Below are positions 16,361-25,101 of a stretch of DNA of 53,377 nt, piece by piece. The stretch comes from Desulfocapsa sp. (GTDB lineage Bacteria; Desulfobacterota; Desulfobulbia; Desulfobulbales; Desulfocapsaceae). The translations under genes were made by a program, and so were the position numbers. How positions within the stretch are numbered: the first letter of the stretch is position 1; the number at the start of each line of letters is the position of its first letter. The stretch spans positions 46,624 to 100,000 of the forward strand of contig JAESPV010000010.1 of the NCBI GenBank assembly GCA_016765495.1, written 5' to 3'. The notes below the pieces were generated by a model, which worked only from the letters and a program-made list of their open reading frames with translations, made no database searches and was not told where the DNA came from.

Positions 16361-18079
16361 TTATTTCTTTGCAGCAGCCCAGCTTTTGACAAGTTCGTCA
16401 TAATCAACGGTCACACCCTGCGGTTTCTCATTGGCAAGTTTTGGTTTAGGGGAACCAGGAAGGTTGAGCCAGTAAGAGGCATCTTGTTTCTTGTTCAGCT
16501 TCGGTCCACATTCACCCTGAACACCTGCACGTTCAAGACGCTGCAGAATCTTGTCCTGTTGCCGGGCAAGGCTGTCCATGGCTTCCTGTGGGGTTTTGTC
16601 GCCGGTTACGGCGTCTGCGACATTCTGCCACCAGAGTTGTGCCAGCTTAGGATAGTCGGGTACGTTGGTACCAGTGGGTGTCCACTGAACACGGGCAGGG
16701 CTGCGATAGAATTCAATCAGACCACCAAGTTCAGGAGCACGCTTGGTAAAGGATTCATGCCAGAGATCACTTTCACGGATGGGAGTCAGGCCAACGTGAG
16801 TCTTTTTCAAACTAACGGTCTTGGAAATAACAAACTGGGCATAAAGCCAGGCAGCTTTGCGACGATCCACCGGAGTTGATTTCATCAGAGTCCATGAACC
16901 GGCATCCTGATACCCGAGCTTCATACCTTCCTGCCAATAAGGGCCATGCGGGGATGGCGCCATGCGCCATTTGGGCATATTATTCTCATCAACCACTGCG
17001 ATACCGGGTTTAACCATATCTGCGGTAAAGGCAGTATACCAGAAGATCTGCTGAGCAATACCACCCTGGGCAGGTACAGGACCAGCCTCGGAAAAGGTCA
17101 TACCTGCGGCTTCCGGTGGTGCGTATTTCTTCATCCAGTCAATGTATTTGGTAAGGGCATAAACAGCAGCAGGTCCATTGGTTGCCCCGCCACGCTCAAC
17201 CGAAGAACCAACGGGGCTACAGCCTTCAACTCTAATACCCCATTCGTCTACGGGAAGTCCGTTTGGAATACCTTTATCTCCTGCTCCTGCCATGGATAAC
17301 CAGGCATCGGTGAAACGCCAGCCAAGGGAAGGATCTTTTTTACCATAATCCATATGACCGTATATGCGCTTTCCATCGATCTCTTTTACCTGGTTAGAGA
17401 AGAAATCGGCGATATCTTCATAGGCAGACCAGTTTACAGGAACACCAAGCTCATAACCGTAGGTATCTTTAAACTGTTTTTTCAGTTCTGGACGTTTAAA
17501 CCAGTCATAGCGAAACCAGTAAAGGTTGGCAAACTGCTGATCAGGAATCTGATACAGCTCTCCATCGGGACTGGTGGTGAATGAAAGACCTATAAAATCA
17601 TCAATATCGAGTCCAGGGTTGGTCACATCTTTACCTTCTCCTGCCATCCAGTCGGTGAGAGAAACCGCCTGCTGATATCTGAAATGCGTTCCGATAAGGT
17701 CAGAATCATTGATATAAGCATCATAGATATTTCTATTGGACTGCATCTGGGTCTGCAGCTTCTCAATAACATCACCCTCACCAATAAGATCATGAGTAAC
17801 CTTAATTCCGGTGATCTCTGCAAAAGCTTTCGCAAGGGTTTTAGATTCGTACTCATGGGTGGTAATCGTTTCAGATACCACATTGATTTCCATTCCCTTG
17901 AATGGTTCAGCAGCCTTAATAAACCATTCCATTTCTGCCATCTGTTCCACCTGGGAAAGGGTGGACGGCTGAAATTCAGCATCAATCCATTTTTTTGCTT
18001 CCAAAGTCCCGGCGTGTGCAGATAAAGGACCTGTCAGTAGAGCTGCCATCGCTGCTGCTGGAACAAAATTTTTAATCAT
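16361..18079 (-). CDS. glpV: glycerol ABC transporter substrate-binding protein
   Basis: A 572-residue periplasmic binding protein of the large extracellular type (about 570 residues is usual for GlpV). Signal peptide MIKNFVPAAAMAALL...SAHAG, cut near residue 23. An FKGMEINVVSETITTHEYES segment and long conserved Trp-rich blocks (NWSAYEDIADFF, WRFTDAWLSMAG) follow. Located last in the glpS-T-P-Q-U-V order known from rhizobia, where the system imports glycerol. AAGGAG precedes the ATG. Glycerol specificity is taken from context and gene order. Confidence 0.88.
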   Translation of the reverse strand: MIKNFVPAAAMAALLTGPLSAHAGTLEAKKWIDAEFQPSTLSQVEQMAEMEWFIKAAEPFKGMEINVVSETITTHEYESKTLAKAFAEITGIKVTHDLIGEGDVIEKLQTQMQSNRNIYDAYINDSDLIGTHFRYQQAVSLTDWMAGEGKDVTNPGLDIDDFIGLSFTTSPDGELYQIPDQQFANLYWFRYDWFKRPELKKQFKDTYGYELGVPVNWSAYEDIADFFSNQVKEIDGKRIYGHMDYGKKDPSLGWRFTDAWLSMAGAGDKGIPNGLPVDEWGIRVEGCSPVGSSVERGGATNGPAAVYALTKYIDWMKKYAPPEAAGMTFSEAGPVPAQGGIAQQIFWYTAFTADMVKPGIAVVDENNMPKWRMAPSPHGPYWQEGMKLGYQDAGSWTLMKSTPVDRRKAAWLYAQFVISKTVSLKKTHVGLTPIRESDLWHESFTKRAPELGGLIEFYRSPARVQWTPTGTNVPDYPKLAQLWWQNVADAVTGDKTPQEAMDSLARQQDKILQRLERAGVQGECGPKLNKKQDASYWLNLPGSPKPKLANEKPQGVTVDYDELVKSWAAAKK

Positions 18080-18149
18080 AGATATTCTCCTTTATGTATT
18101 TACGATTTATCTGCCATCTTAAGCGTCATTATGACAGAACCACATACTA

Positions 18150-18431
18150 TTACACCCATATAAATACACAAATTGCATAAATACAGGCAACAACAAGCGC
18201 CCACCACAAGCTTGAACTTACAAAAGCCAGCCAGAAGATATGGATAAAAGCAGAGCCGAGCAAAGAGACGAAAAGACGATCTCCCCGGGTAGTTTCAAAT
18301 CGAAGAATGCCATGCCTTGGTGCCCCACCTGGGATTTTTATCTCCCAGACAATCATGGTAACAAGCAGACAGAGAATGATAATAAAAAATGTGGCAGTTG
18401 GTTTAGTCCATGCCATCCAGCTGAGATCCAT
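18150..18431 (-). CDS. glpU: small membrane protein of the glycerol ABC system (DUF2160)
   Basis: A 93-residue protein with two or three hydrophobic helices (TATFFIIILCLLVTMIVWEI, then SAFIHIFWLAFV and WWALVVACIYAI) separated by a basic loop (ETTRGDRLFV). Matches the DUF2160 family, found almost only inside glycerol ABC operons. Start chosen at the ATG 18431, preceded by AGGAGAGGGG; the longer frame to 18494 would overlap glpQ and lacks support. Its exact role in transport is unknown. Confidence 0.85.
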   Translation of the reverse strand: MDLSWMAWTKPTATFFIIILCLLVTMIVWEIKIPGGAPRHGILRFETTRGDRLFVSLLGSAFIHIFWLAFVSSSLWWALVVACIYAICVFIWV

Positions 18432-18447
18432 GTCTCTCTCCCCTCTC

Positions 18448-19281
18448 CTATACACGCCCAAGGGCAAAGCCCTTGGCAATATGATTACGCACAAACCAGA
18501 TAACCAGCATTCCCGGCAGGATAGTCAAAATACCTGCTGCAGCCAGTACTCCCCAATCAAGCCCGGAAGCTGAAACTGTACGGGTCATAATGGCGGAAAT
18601 TGGTTTTGCGTTAACAGCAGTAAGAGTCCTTGCCAGCAGCAGTTCCACCCAGGAAAACATAAAACAGAAGAATGCAGTAACACCAATGCCGGAAGCAATA
18701 TTTGGAATAAATATTTTCACAAAAAAGTGCGGCCATGAATAGCCATCGACAAAAGCCGTCTCGTCGATCTCCTTGGGTATTCCAGACATAAACCCCTCAA
18801 GTATCCACACAGAAAGGGGGATATTAAAGAGGCAGTGAGCCAACGCCACTGCAATATGGGTATCAAACAACCCTATGGATGAATAGAGTTGAAAGAAAGG
18901 CAGTGCAAAAACAGCAGGTGGTGCCATGCGGTTCGTGAGCAGCCAGAAAAACAAATGCTTATCGCCAACGAAGCTGTAACGTGAAAAAGCATACGCTGCA
19001 GGCAATGCACAGCCTACAGATATAACAACATTTATCGACACGTAAATCATCGAGTTTATGTAACCTGAATACCAGGATGGGTCGGTAAAAATGACCCGAT
19101 AGTTAGCAAGAGTAACATCCTGCGGCCAGAGACTGAAAACAGAGAGTATTTCGGAATTTGTTTTCAGGCTCATATTCAGCAGCCAGTAAATAGGCAGGAG
19201 CAAAAAGAAGATATAAACGGTCGGTATCATCCATTTCCAGCGCATATCAGGAACCGCCATTTGATCTTTCTTCACCGACAT
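18448..19281 (-). CDS. glpQ: glycerol ABC transporter permease
   Basis: A 277-residue MalG-like inner-membrane permease with six predicted helices, starting PTVYIFFLLLPIYWLLNMSLKT. The EAA-loop follows the usual form: EGFMSGIPKEIDETAFVDGYSWPHFFVKIFIP. The start overlaps the glpP 3' end by 35 bases; a second ATG at 19260 would cut the overlap to 14. Pairs with GlpP. Confidence 0.9.
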   Translation of the reverse strand: MSVKKDQMAVPDMRWKWMIPTVYIFFLLLPIYWLLNMSLKTNSEILSVFSLWPQDVTLANYRVIFTDPSWYSGYINSMIYVSINVVISVGCALPAAYAFSRYSFVGDKHLFFWLLTNRMAPPAVFALPFFQLYSSIGLFDTHIAVALAHCLFNIPLSVWILEGFMSGIPKEIDETAFVDGYSWPHFFVKIFIPNIASGIGVTAFFCFMFSWVELLLARTLTAVNAKPISAIMTRTVSASGLDWGVLAAAGILTILPGMLVIWFVRNHIAKGFALGRV

Positions 19282-20131
19282 TGCTCATCACCGTGAAGAA
19301 GACCCAAGAAAGAAGAAGTATAACCATAAAATAGATGAGAGACATGGCGGCAGCAGGACCCAGATCAAACTGGCCGATTGCCAGTTTCACAAGGTCGATG
19401 GACATAAAGGTGGTGGAATTCCCGGGGCCACCACCAGTGAGGACAAATGGTTCTGTGTAAATCATAAAGCTATCCATAAAACGCAGGAGAATGGCTATCA
19501 GCAACACTCTATGCATCTTTGGCAACTGAATATATCTGAAAACAGAAATGCGTGAGGCGCCATCTATTTTGGCGGCCTGGTAGTAGACATCAGGGATTGA
19601 ACAGAGTCCGGCATAACAGAGAAGAACAACAAGACTGGTCCAGTGCCAGATATCCATTAAAAGAATCGTGATCCACGCTGCTACCGGATCCTGGGTATAG
19701 TTATAATCAATTCCCAGAGCAGCAAGAGTATGGCCAAGCAGGCCAATATCCACACGGGCAAATATCTGCCAGATGGTACCGACCACATTCCATGGAATAA
19801 GCAGTGGTAGAGCCATGGTGATAAGACAGACCGGGACACCCCATCCTTTTTTGGGCATGGCAAGGGCAATCGCAATACCGAGCGGAATTTCAACGGCAAG
19901 AATAATTGCAGAAAAACTTATCTGCCTGAGGAAGGCATCATGGAAGCGTTCAGAATCCAAAAGATCCCTGAACCAATCCATTCCTACCCAGAAAAACTGA
20001 TTATTCCCGAAGGTGTCCTGCACAGAATAATTGACCACGGTCATCAGTGGAATGATGGCACTAAAAGCCACCACGAGAAAAACAGGCAACACCATGAACC
20101 ACGCCTTTTGATTGACTTGTTTTGCAATCAC
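19247..20131 (-). CDS. glpP: glycerol ABC transporter permease
   Basis: A 294-residue MalF-like permease with six hydrophobic segments. EAA-loop: YYQAAKIDGASRISVFRYIQLPKM. It starts with GTG whose bases overlap the glpT TGA (GTGA), with AGGAG upstream, so translation is coupled to the ATPase gene. Confidence 0.9.
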   Translation of the reverse strand: MIAKQVNQKAWFMVLPVFLVVAFSAIIPLMTVVNYSVQDTFGNNQFFWVGMDWFRDLLDSERFHDAFLRQISFSAIILAVEIPLGIAIALAMPKKGWGVPVCLITMALPLLIPWNVVGTIWQIFARVDIGLLGHTLAALGIDYNYTQDPVAAWITILLMDIWHWTSLVVLLCYAGLCSIPDVYYQAAKIDGASRISVFRYIQLPKMHRVLLIAILLRFMDSFMIYTEPFVLTGGGPGNSTTFMSIDLVKLAIGQFDLGPAAAMSLIYFMVILLLSWVFFTVMSNVGEERSNGGS

Positions 20132-21216
20132 ATCTGTTCTCCTGAAATGAGATGATCGTTGACATATATATTAGTGTGATCTGTGTCGAATAGAAGCGCA
20201 CAACGATCACCCGTCATTCCTGAAAATTCCCGGGCAACAACATTGAACTCTCTGTTATTTAGAGCAACACGGACAATTTTATGGCGACCGATATCGTCAA
20301 CTCTGGTGATTTTTACCGGTAGACCATTTGTATCGGGCGGTGCAAGAACCAAATGTTCCGGGCGTATGCCAACTTCTATTTTGGAGGATGGTGCAACGTC
20401 TTCATATATTCTATTCAAGGCCAGCTCATATGTTTCAATAATAATCCGATCCTTTTGTAACTCGCAGGGACAAACATTCATTCCAGGGGAGCCGATAAAG
20501 TAGCCGACAAAGGTGTGTTCCGGTTTTTCAAAAAGTGCTTCAGGGGTACCCACCTGCACTATTTCCCCCTCATACATAACGATTACTTTATCGGCAAAGG
20601 TTAATGCTTCTGTTTGATCGTGGGTAACATAAATCATGGTGAAGCCAAATTTCTTATGGAGAAATTTAAGTTGCGAACGCAATTCCCATTTAAGCTGTGG
20701 ATCTATTACTGTAAGCGGCTCATCAAAAAGTATGGCGTTGACACTTTTACGAATTAAACCGCGCCCCAGGGAAATTTTTTGTTTGGAATCGGCGGTCAGG
20801 TGCTGCGCCTTGGTGTACAGATCTTTTTCCAACCCAAGAATTCCCGCAAGTTCAATAACTCTTGGTTCAATTTCTTTTGTACTCCTCCCCCTGTTTTTCA
20901 GTGGAAAAGCCAGATTTTGAAAAACTGTCATGGTATCGTAAATAACGGGAAACTGGAAGATCTGGGCAATGTTTCTCTGTTCTGTTGGTAGACCGGTAAC
21001 ATCCTGATCGTCAAAGAGAACCTGTCCTCTCGTTGGATGAAGAAGACCCGAGATAATATTCAGTAAAGTAGTTTTACCACAACCGGACGGGCCAAGCAGT
21101 GCGTAAGCACCACCATCCTGCCAGGTAAGATTCAACTTTTTCAAGGCAAAATCTTCAGGATTCTCAGACTCTCCTGTGTATGAATGGGCGATATCTTTTA
21201 GGGTAATATGGGCCAT
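20128..21216 (-). CDS. glpT: glycerol ABC transporter ATPase, second subunit
   Basis: A 362-residue sugar-type (MalK/UgpC-like) ATPase. Walker A GPSGCGKTT is intact, the Q-loop reads IFQFPVIYDTM and Walker B AILFDEPLT. The signature region is degenerate: where LSGGQ is expected it reads LTADSKQKISLGRGL. Such variation is known in the paired GlpS/GlpT ATPases, which would form a heterodimer with one weakened catalytic site. C-terminal TOBE region present. This GlpT is not the glycerol-3-phosphate antiporter of the same symbol in E. coli. Confidence 0.88.
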   Translation of the reverse strand: MAHITLKDIAHSYTGESENPEDFALKKLNLTWQDGGAYALLGPSGCGKTTLLNIISGLLHPTRGQVLFDDQDVTGLPTEQRNIAQIFQFPVIYDTMTVFQNLAFPLKNRGRSTKEIEPRVIELAGILGLEKDLYTKAQHLTADSKQKISLGRGLIRKSVNAILFDEPLTVIDPQLKWELRSQLKFLHKKFGFTMIYVTHDQTEALTFADKVIVMYEGEIVQVGTPEALFEKPEHTFVGYFIGSPGMNVCPCELQKDRIIIETYELALNRIYEDVAPSSKIEVGIRPEHLVLAPPDTNGLPVKITRVDDIGRHKIVRVALNNREFNVVAREFSGMTGDRCALLFDTDHTNIYVNDHLISGEQM

Positions 21217-21232
21217 TAATTAAGCTCTCCTG

Positions 21233-22321
21233 CTACACACCGGGTGTCATTTCAGGTGCTACAACCAGTTGTTCGTTTCTGTCAAAAACATAGAATTTTG
21301 AGGGGTCAAGAAACACCTCAATAGTTTCATTTATATTTGGATTATGAATACCTTGAGCCAGTACAACCCATCGCATTCCGGTAACATCAATATGAATAAA
21401 AGATTCAGAGCCGGTGATTTCTGCAACAACCACTTTCGCTTTAACACCTATCATTGAATCGGAAGTTTGCTTAAGGTAGAGATGGTGCGGCCTGAAAGCA
21501 ATGGTATAATCATCATCGGCAAGATCCGGCAACCGCCCAATGAGAGGAATTTCAACATGACTCTTATAAAGCATTCTGTTGTTGAGTTTAGTCACAGGCA
21601 GAGTGTTCAGTGGCGGATCCGAAAGGGTTCTGGCTGTGATAAGATTTGCAGGTCTCCTGAACACATCAATTGTCGGCCCAAACTGAGTAACCCGCCCTTC
21701 ATGCAGCGAAACAGTGTTGCCGCCAAGTAGCAGAGCTTCTGATGGTTCTGTGGTGGCATACACAAAGATTGCTCCCGTTTCAGCGAATATATGAGGGAGC
21801 TCTTCCCGTAGTTCTTCTCTTAATTTGTAATCGAGATTGGCAAGTGGTTCATCAAGAAGTACCAGTTCTGCGCCCTTAATAAGGGCTCTGGCCAGGGCTG
21901 TACGTTGCTGTTGGCCTCCAGAGAGTTCATGGGGTTTACGCTGAAGCAGGTTCTCAAGTTTGAGAAGTTTTGAAACTTGAGCAACCTTTCCCTCAATACT
22001 CTTTTTGCCGACTTTAGCAATGCGCAGAGGGGAAGCAATATTCTCATAAACTGTCAGGTTGGGATAATTTATAAATTGCTGGTAAACCATGGCCACATTG
22101 CGCTTTTGCACAGCAACCCCGGTGACATCCTTACCCCTTACATATATTTTCCCGGAGGTTGGCTGATCCAGACCAGCCATTAAACGCATGAGAGATGTTT
22201 TCCCGGAAAGAGTAGACCCCAAAAGGATGTTCAGGGTTCCTGCTTCAAAGGCAAGGGATATGTCGGTGATGTGAAATTCATCACCGACTTTTGTTGATAC
22301 GTTGCGCAACTCAAGCTGCAT
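21233..22321 (-). CDS. glpS: glycerol ABC transporter ATPase, first subunit
   Basis: A 362-residue MalK-type ATPase. The Walker A position reads GSTLSGKTS, a variant in which the usual Gly/Asn-Gly is replaced by Thr-Leu; the signature LSGGQQQRTALARALI and Walker B LVLLDEPLANLD are canonical. It therefore complements GlpT, whose signature is degenerate. C-terminal TOBE domain present. GGAG stands before the ATG, three bases after the glpD stop. Confidence 0.9.
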   Translation of the reverse strand: MQLELRNVSTKVGDEFHITDISLAFEAGTLNILLGSTLSGKTSLMRLMAGLDQPTSGKIYVRGKDVTGVAVQKRNVAMVYQQFINYPNLTVYENIASPLRIAKVGKKSIEGKVAQVSKLLKLENLLQRKPHELSGGQQQRTALARALIKGAELVLLDEPLANLDYKLREELREELPHIFAETGAIFVYATTEPSEALLLGGNTVSLHEGRVTQFGPTIDVFRRPANLITARTLSDPPLNTLPVTKLNNRMLYKSHVEIPLIGRLPDLADDDYTIAFRPHHLYLKQTSDSMIGVKAKVVVAEITGSESFIHIDVTGMRWVVLAQGIHNPNINETIEVFLDPSKFYVFDRNEQLVVAPEMTPGV

Positions 22322-22324
22322 GTA

Positions 22325-23851
22325 CTACTCCTCAGCCGTTATTGGCTGTAATCGTAACTTCTGATTAATGTATTCTTCCAGTTGGCCAACTTCTTCAGAA
22401 CTCAGGAAAAGACCCATTTTAGTACGTCGAAAAAGCACATCTTCCGCAGTTTGTGCCCACTCCTCTGCAAGCAGATAATCCACTTCAAAACCATATAACT
22501 GATGACCGAAATGAGTACCAAGTTCTTCGGGTGTCTGGAGATGTTTACTCATATCATGAGCACAGGTACCATAGGTTCTGATCAATCGAGTTGCATGTTT
22601 TTCAGAGATAAACGGACAGGCCACTCTCAACTTTTGAACTTCTTCCATAAAAGCATCAGGAGAAAAATTTCCACCGGGAAGATTGGCTGTTTCTGTCCAG
22701 GGTTCCTGCATTTGTGGCAGGAAACCCTTAAGTTTTTTCAACACCGATTCCGCAAGCTTTCTGTAGGTGGTAAGCTTACCACCGTAGATCGAGAGCAGCG
22801 GTGCCTGGTCATCATCATGATCAAGTGTGAGCACGTAATCCCTGGTGGCAGCTTTGGCATCACTTTTACCATCATCAAAAAGAGGCCTGATTCCAGAATA
22901 GCTGTAGACCACATTTTCAGGACTGATCCGGGTTGTAAAATATTCATTGGCGGCTTCGCAGAGATAGCTGATTTCCGTAGAATCAATCTCCACTTCATCT
23001 GGTTTCCCCTGAAAATCTACATCTGTGGTGCCGATAAGAGTAAAATCACTTTCAAATGGAATTGCAAAGATGATGCGGCCATCGCCATTTTGAAAAATAT
23101 AGGCACGTTTATGGTCGAAAAGCTTTTTAACTACTATATGGCTCCCTTTTACCATGCGGATATGTTGGGCTGTTTTGGTGTGAGAAATATGAGTTAGGAG
23201 TGTATCAAGCCAGGGCCCGGTGGCATTGACAAGCGCTTTGGCCTGTACACTACTTTCGGTTCCACTGTTTTTGTCCAGAATCCTCAAGGTCCAGATGCCC
23301 TTACTCCTTTCGGCAGAGATGAGTTGTGTTCTGACTCGAATATCTGCACCTTTACGGGCAGCATCTTGCGCATTAAGAATAACCAGGCGACTATCCATGA
23401 CCCAGCAGTCAGAATATTCGAAGCCTTTTTTGAAGTCTCCTTTGAGTGGGGAGCCTGCTTCATCGGTCACAAGATTAACGCTGCTTGTACCAGGCAATAA
23501 TTTTCTGCCGCCAATATTATCGTAGAGCAATAATCCGAGACGGATCAGCCAGGCCGGGCGTAACCCTTTATGGTGTGGAAGGATAAAACGAAGAGGCCAG
23601 ATAATATGAGGAGCTGCATTGAGGAGAACCTCCCGTTCCCGGAGTGCTTCCCTGACCAGACGGAATTCGTAATATTCGAGGTAGCGCAAGCCGCCATGAA
23701 TAAGGTTGGTACTTGCTGATGATGTGCCGTTGGCCAGATCATTCTGTTCACAGAGAAAAACAGACAGGCCACGACCTGCAGCATCTCTGGCTATGCCGCA
23801 TCCGTTAATTCCTCCGCCAATTATTGCTAGATCAAATAGAGGAGCATCCAT
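22325..23851 (-). CDS. glpD: aerobic-type glycerol-3-phosphate dehydrogenase
   Basis: FAD enzyme at the inner membrane that oxidises glycerol 3-phosphate to dihydroxyacetone phosphate and reduces quinone. The 508-residue length fits. FAD-binding GGGINGCGIARDAAGRG at about 12-28, NLIHGGLRYLE, the central TTDVDFQG region and a C-terminal helical domain. AGGA lies before the ATG. It leads the transporter genes by three bases. In a menaquinone-using anaerobe it would feed electrons to the quinone pool made through MqnB/MqnD. Confidence 0.95.
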   Translation of the reverse strand: MDAPLFDLAIIGGGINGCGIARDAAGRGLSVFLCEQNDLANGTSSASTNLIHGGLRYLEYYEFRLVREALREREVLLNAAPHIIWPLRFILPHHKGLRPAWLIRLGLLLYDNIGGRKLLPGTSSVNLVTDEAGSPLKGDFKKGFEYSDCWVMDSRLVILNAQDAARKGADIRVRTQLISAERSKGIWTLRILDKNSGTESSVQAKALVNATGPWLDTLLTHISHTKTAQHIRMVKGSHIVVKKLFDHKRAYIFQNGDGRIIFAIPFESDFTLIGTTDVDFQGKPDEVEIDSTEISYLCEAANEYFTTRISPENVVYSYSGIRPLFDDGKSDAKAATRDYVLTLDHDDDQAPLLSIYGGKLTTYRKLAESVLKKLKGFLPQMQEPWTETANLPGGNFSPDAFMEEVQKLRVACPFISEKHATRLIRTYGTCAHDMSKHLQTPEELGTHFGHQLYGFEVDYLLAEEWAQTAEDVLFRRTKMGLFLSSEEVGQLEEYINQKLRLQPITAEE

Positions 23852-23957
23852 GGTTATTCCTTATTGGAAATAAGTTACTTTTTACAAAACTATTTTCACA
23901 TTGATACAATAATTGTTTCAACCGACAACGGTTAAATGCTTAATCGAAATATCATTT

Positions 23958-23973
23958 AGTTTCAAGTGAAATC
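23958..23973 (-). promoter_or_regulatory. candidate GlpR operator upstream of glpD
   Basis: On the minus strand it reads ATTTCACTTGAAACTA, with a TTTCA-N2-TGAAA dyad at its core. A site matching it at 14 of 16 positions stands before glpR. It lies about 107 bases before the glpD start. The 179-bp gap holds further weak TTTCR-like half-sites. Confidence 0.5.
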
Positions 23974-24030
23974 AAACGTTCCAGTATATTTTTTAGTGTT
24001 TATTGCCCTATGCTTTTTGACCGGAAATGG

Positions 24031-24798
24031 CTATTCACCGGCTATGACGATACGAGTACCGTGCTCCCGGCAGATTTCCTGAAATTTTTGCGAAGGCTGG
24101 CTATCAAAAACTATCGTATCAACTCTAGCTATATGGCCAATACGAATGGGTGCATTACGTTCAAATTTCATGGTGTCTGCCACCAGAATTACATGCCTGG
24201 CATTCTCAATAATTGCTTTGGCAACACGAACTTCCCGGAAGTCATAATCAAGCAAAGACCCATCTTCATCAATGGCAGAGACACCGATAACGGCAAAGTC
24301 CACCTTGAATTGATTAATAAAATCGACAGCAGCACCTCCCACAATTCCGCCATCCGAACGACGCACCTGACCACCGGCAATAATCAACTCGACACCCATA
24401 AAATCCTTCATGATGGCAACTGCATTCACATTATTACTTATAACAAGCAGCCCCCGGTGATCCTTAAAGGCATGGGCAACCTGCTCGGTGGTCGTTCCAA
24501 TATTGATAAGCAGAGAGCTGTTGTCTGGGATCAATTCGGCAGTGCGTCTTCCTATTGCCCGCTTGGCAGCCGGCGCCAGCAAACGCCTTGCTTCATAGCT
24601 CACATTTTCAATGCCTGAGCCCACGATAGCGCCACCGTGAACCCGTTGCAGAAGCTGCCTGTCGCACAGGACGTTTAGATCTTTTCGAATAGTTTGGGGA
24701 GAAACATTGAAGGTGGCAGATAAATCATCTACATCAACTCTGCCATTCTTTCCAGCAAGAGCAAGAACCTTGTTTTGCCGAGGAGATAGGATATCCAT
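24031..24798 (-). CDS. glpR: DeoR-family glycerol regulon repressor
   Basis: A 255-residue DeoR-type repressor. N-terminal winged helix: DILSPRQNKVLALAGKNG, then FNVSPQTIRKDLNVLCDRQLLQRVHGGA, the standard DeoR recognition helix and hinge. C-terminal sugar-phosphate isomerase-like effector domain with NIGTTTEQVAHAF and DTMKFERNA. Likely releases DNA on binding glycerol 3-phosphate. Same strand as and just upstream of glpD; the start codon is ATG 24798. A copy of the candidate operator 84 bases upstream suggests autoregulation. Confidence 0.9.
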   Translation of the reverse strand: MDILSPRQNKVLALAGKNGRVDVDDLSATFNVSPQTIRKDLNVLCDRQLLQRVHGGAIVGSGIENVSYEARRLLAPAAKRAIGRRTAELIPDNSSLLINIGTTTEQVAHAFKDHRGLLVISNNVNAVAIMKDFMGVELIIAGGQVRRSDGGIVGGAAVDFINQFKVDFAVIGVSAIDEDGSLLDYDFREVRVAKAIIENARHVILVADTMKFERNAPIRIGHIARVDTIVFDSQPSQKFQEICREHGTRIVIAGE

Positions 24799-25101
24799 GG
24801 GGCTAAACCTGTCAGGTTATGGTTGGTTTACTTATCATTAAAGCTCATTATTCACCGAAGTTCCAATAATGTCAATTTGTATTTCACATGAAACCAGAAA
24901 GTTGCAAATATGACACAGTGTACGTATTGAATATTGGCAATACAGCCACCCACTTGATCAAGCGATTTATATATATTATAGGTGGTGCCTACATCTCCTG
25001 TCTGTTTTTATTGCTTTCTTCATGATCTGGCCGTAATATGGAGAGTTTTCTTACGTATCTTTTGTATAGTTTAATCCCCTTATCAATAAGGAACTTCGCA
25101 T
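24799..25101. other. 303-bp divergent intergenic region, glpR / ftsY
   Basis: Carries the second candidate GlpR operator and presumably promoters in both directions. No ORF or RNA gene is evident. Confidence 0.5.
24881..24896 (+). promoter_or_regulatory. candidate GlpR operator upstream of glpR
   Basis: ATTTCACATGAAACCA, sharing 14 of 16 bases with the minus-strand site before glpD and containing the same TTTCA-N2-TGAAA dyad. Suggests autoregulation of glpR and control of the glp operon. Confidence 0.5.

Noticed and set aside
16214..16879. Plus-strand 221-codon frame across the glpV terminator
   Set aside because: Runs through a terminator and antisense to glpV; not protein-like.
22502..23197. 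Plus-strand 231-codon frame within glpD
   Set aside because: Antisense shadow of glpD; no binding site or domain.
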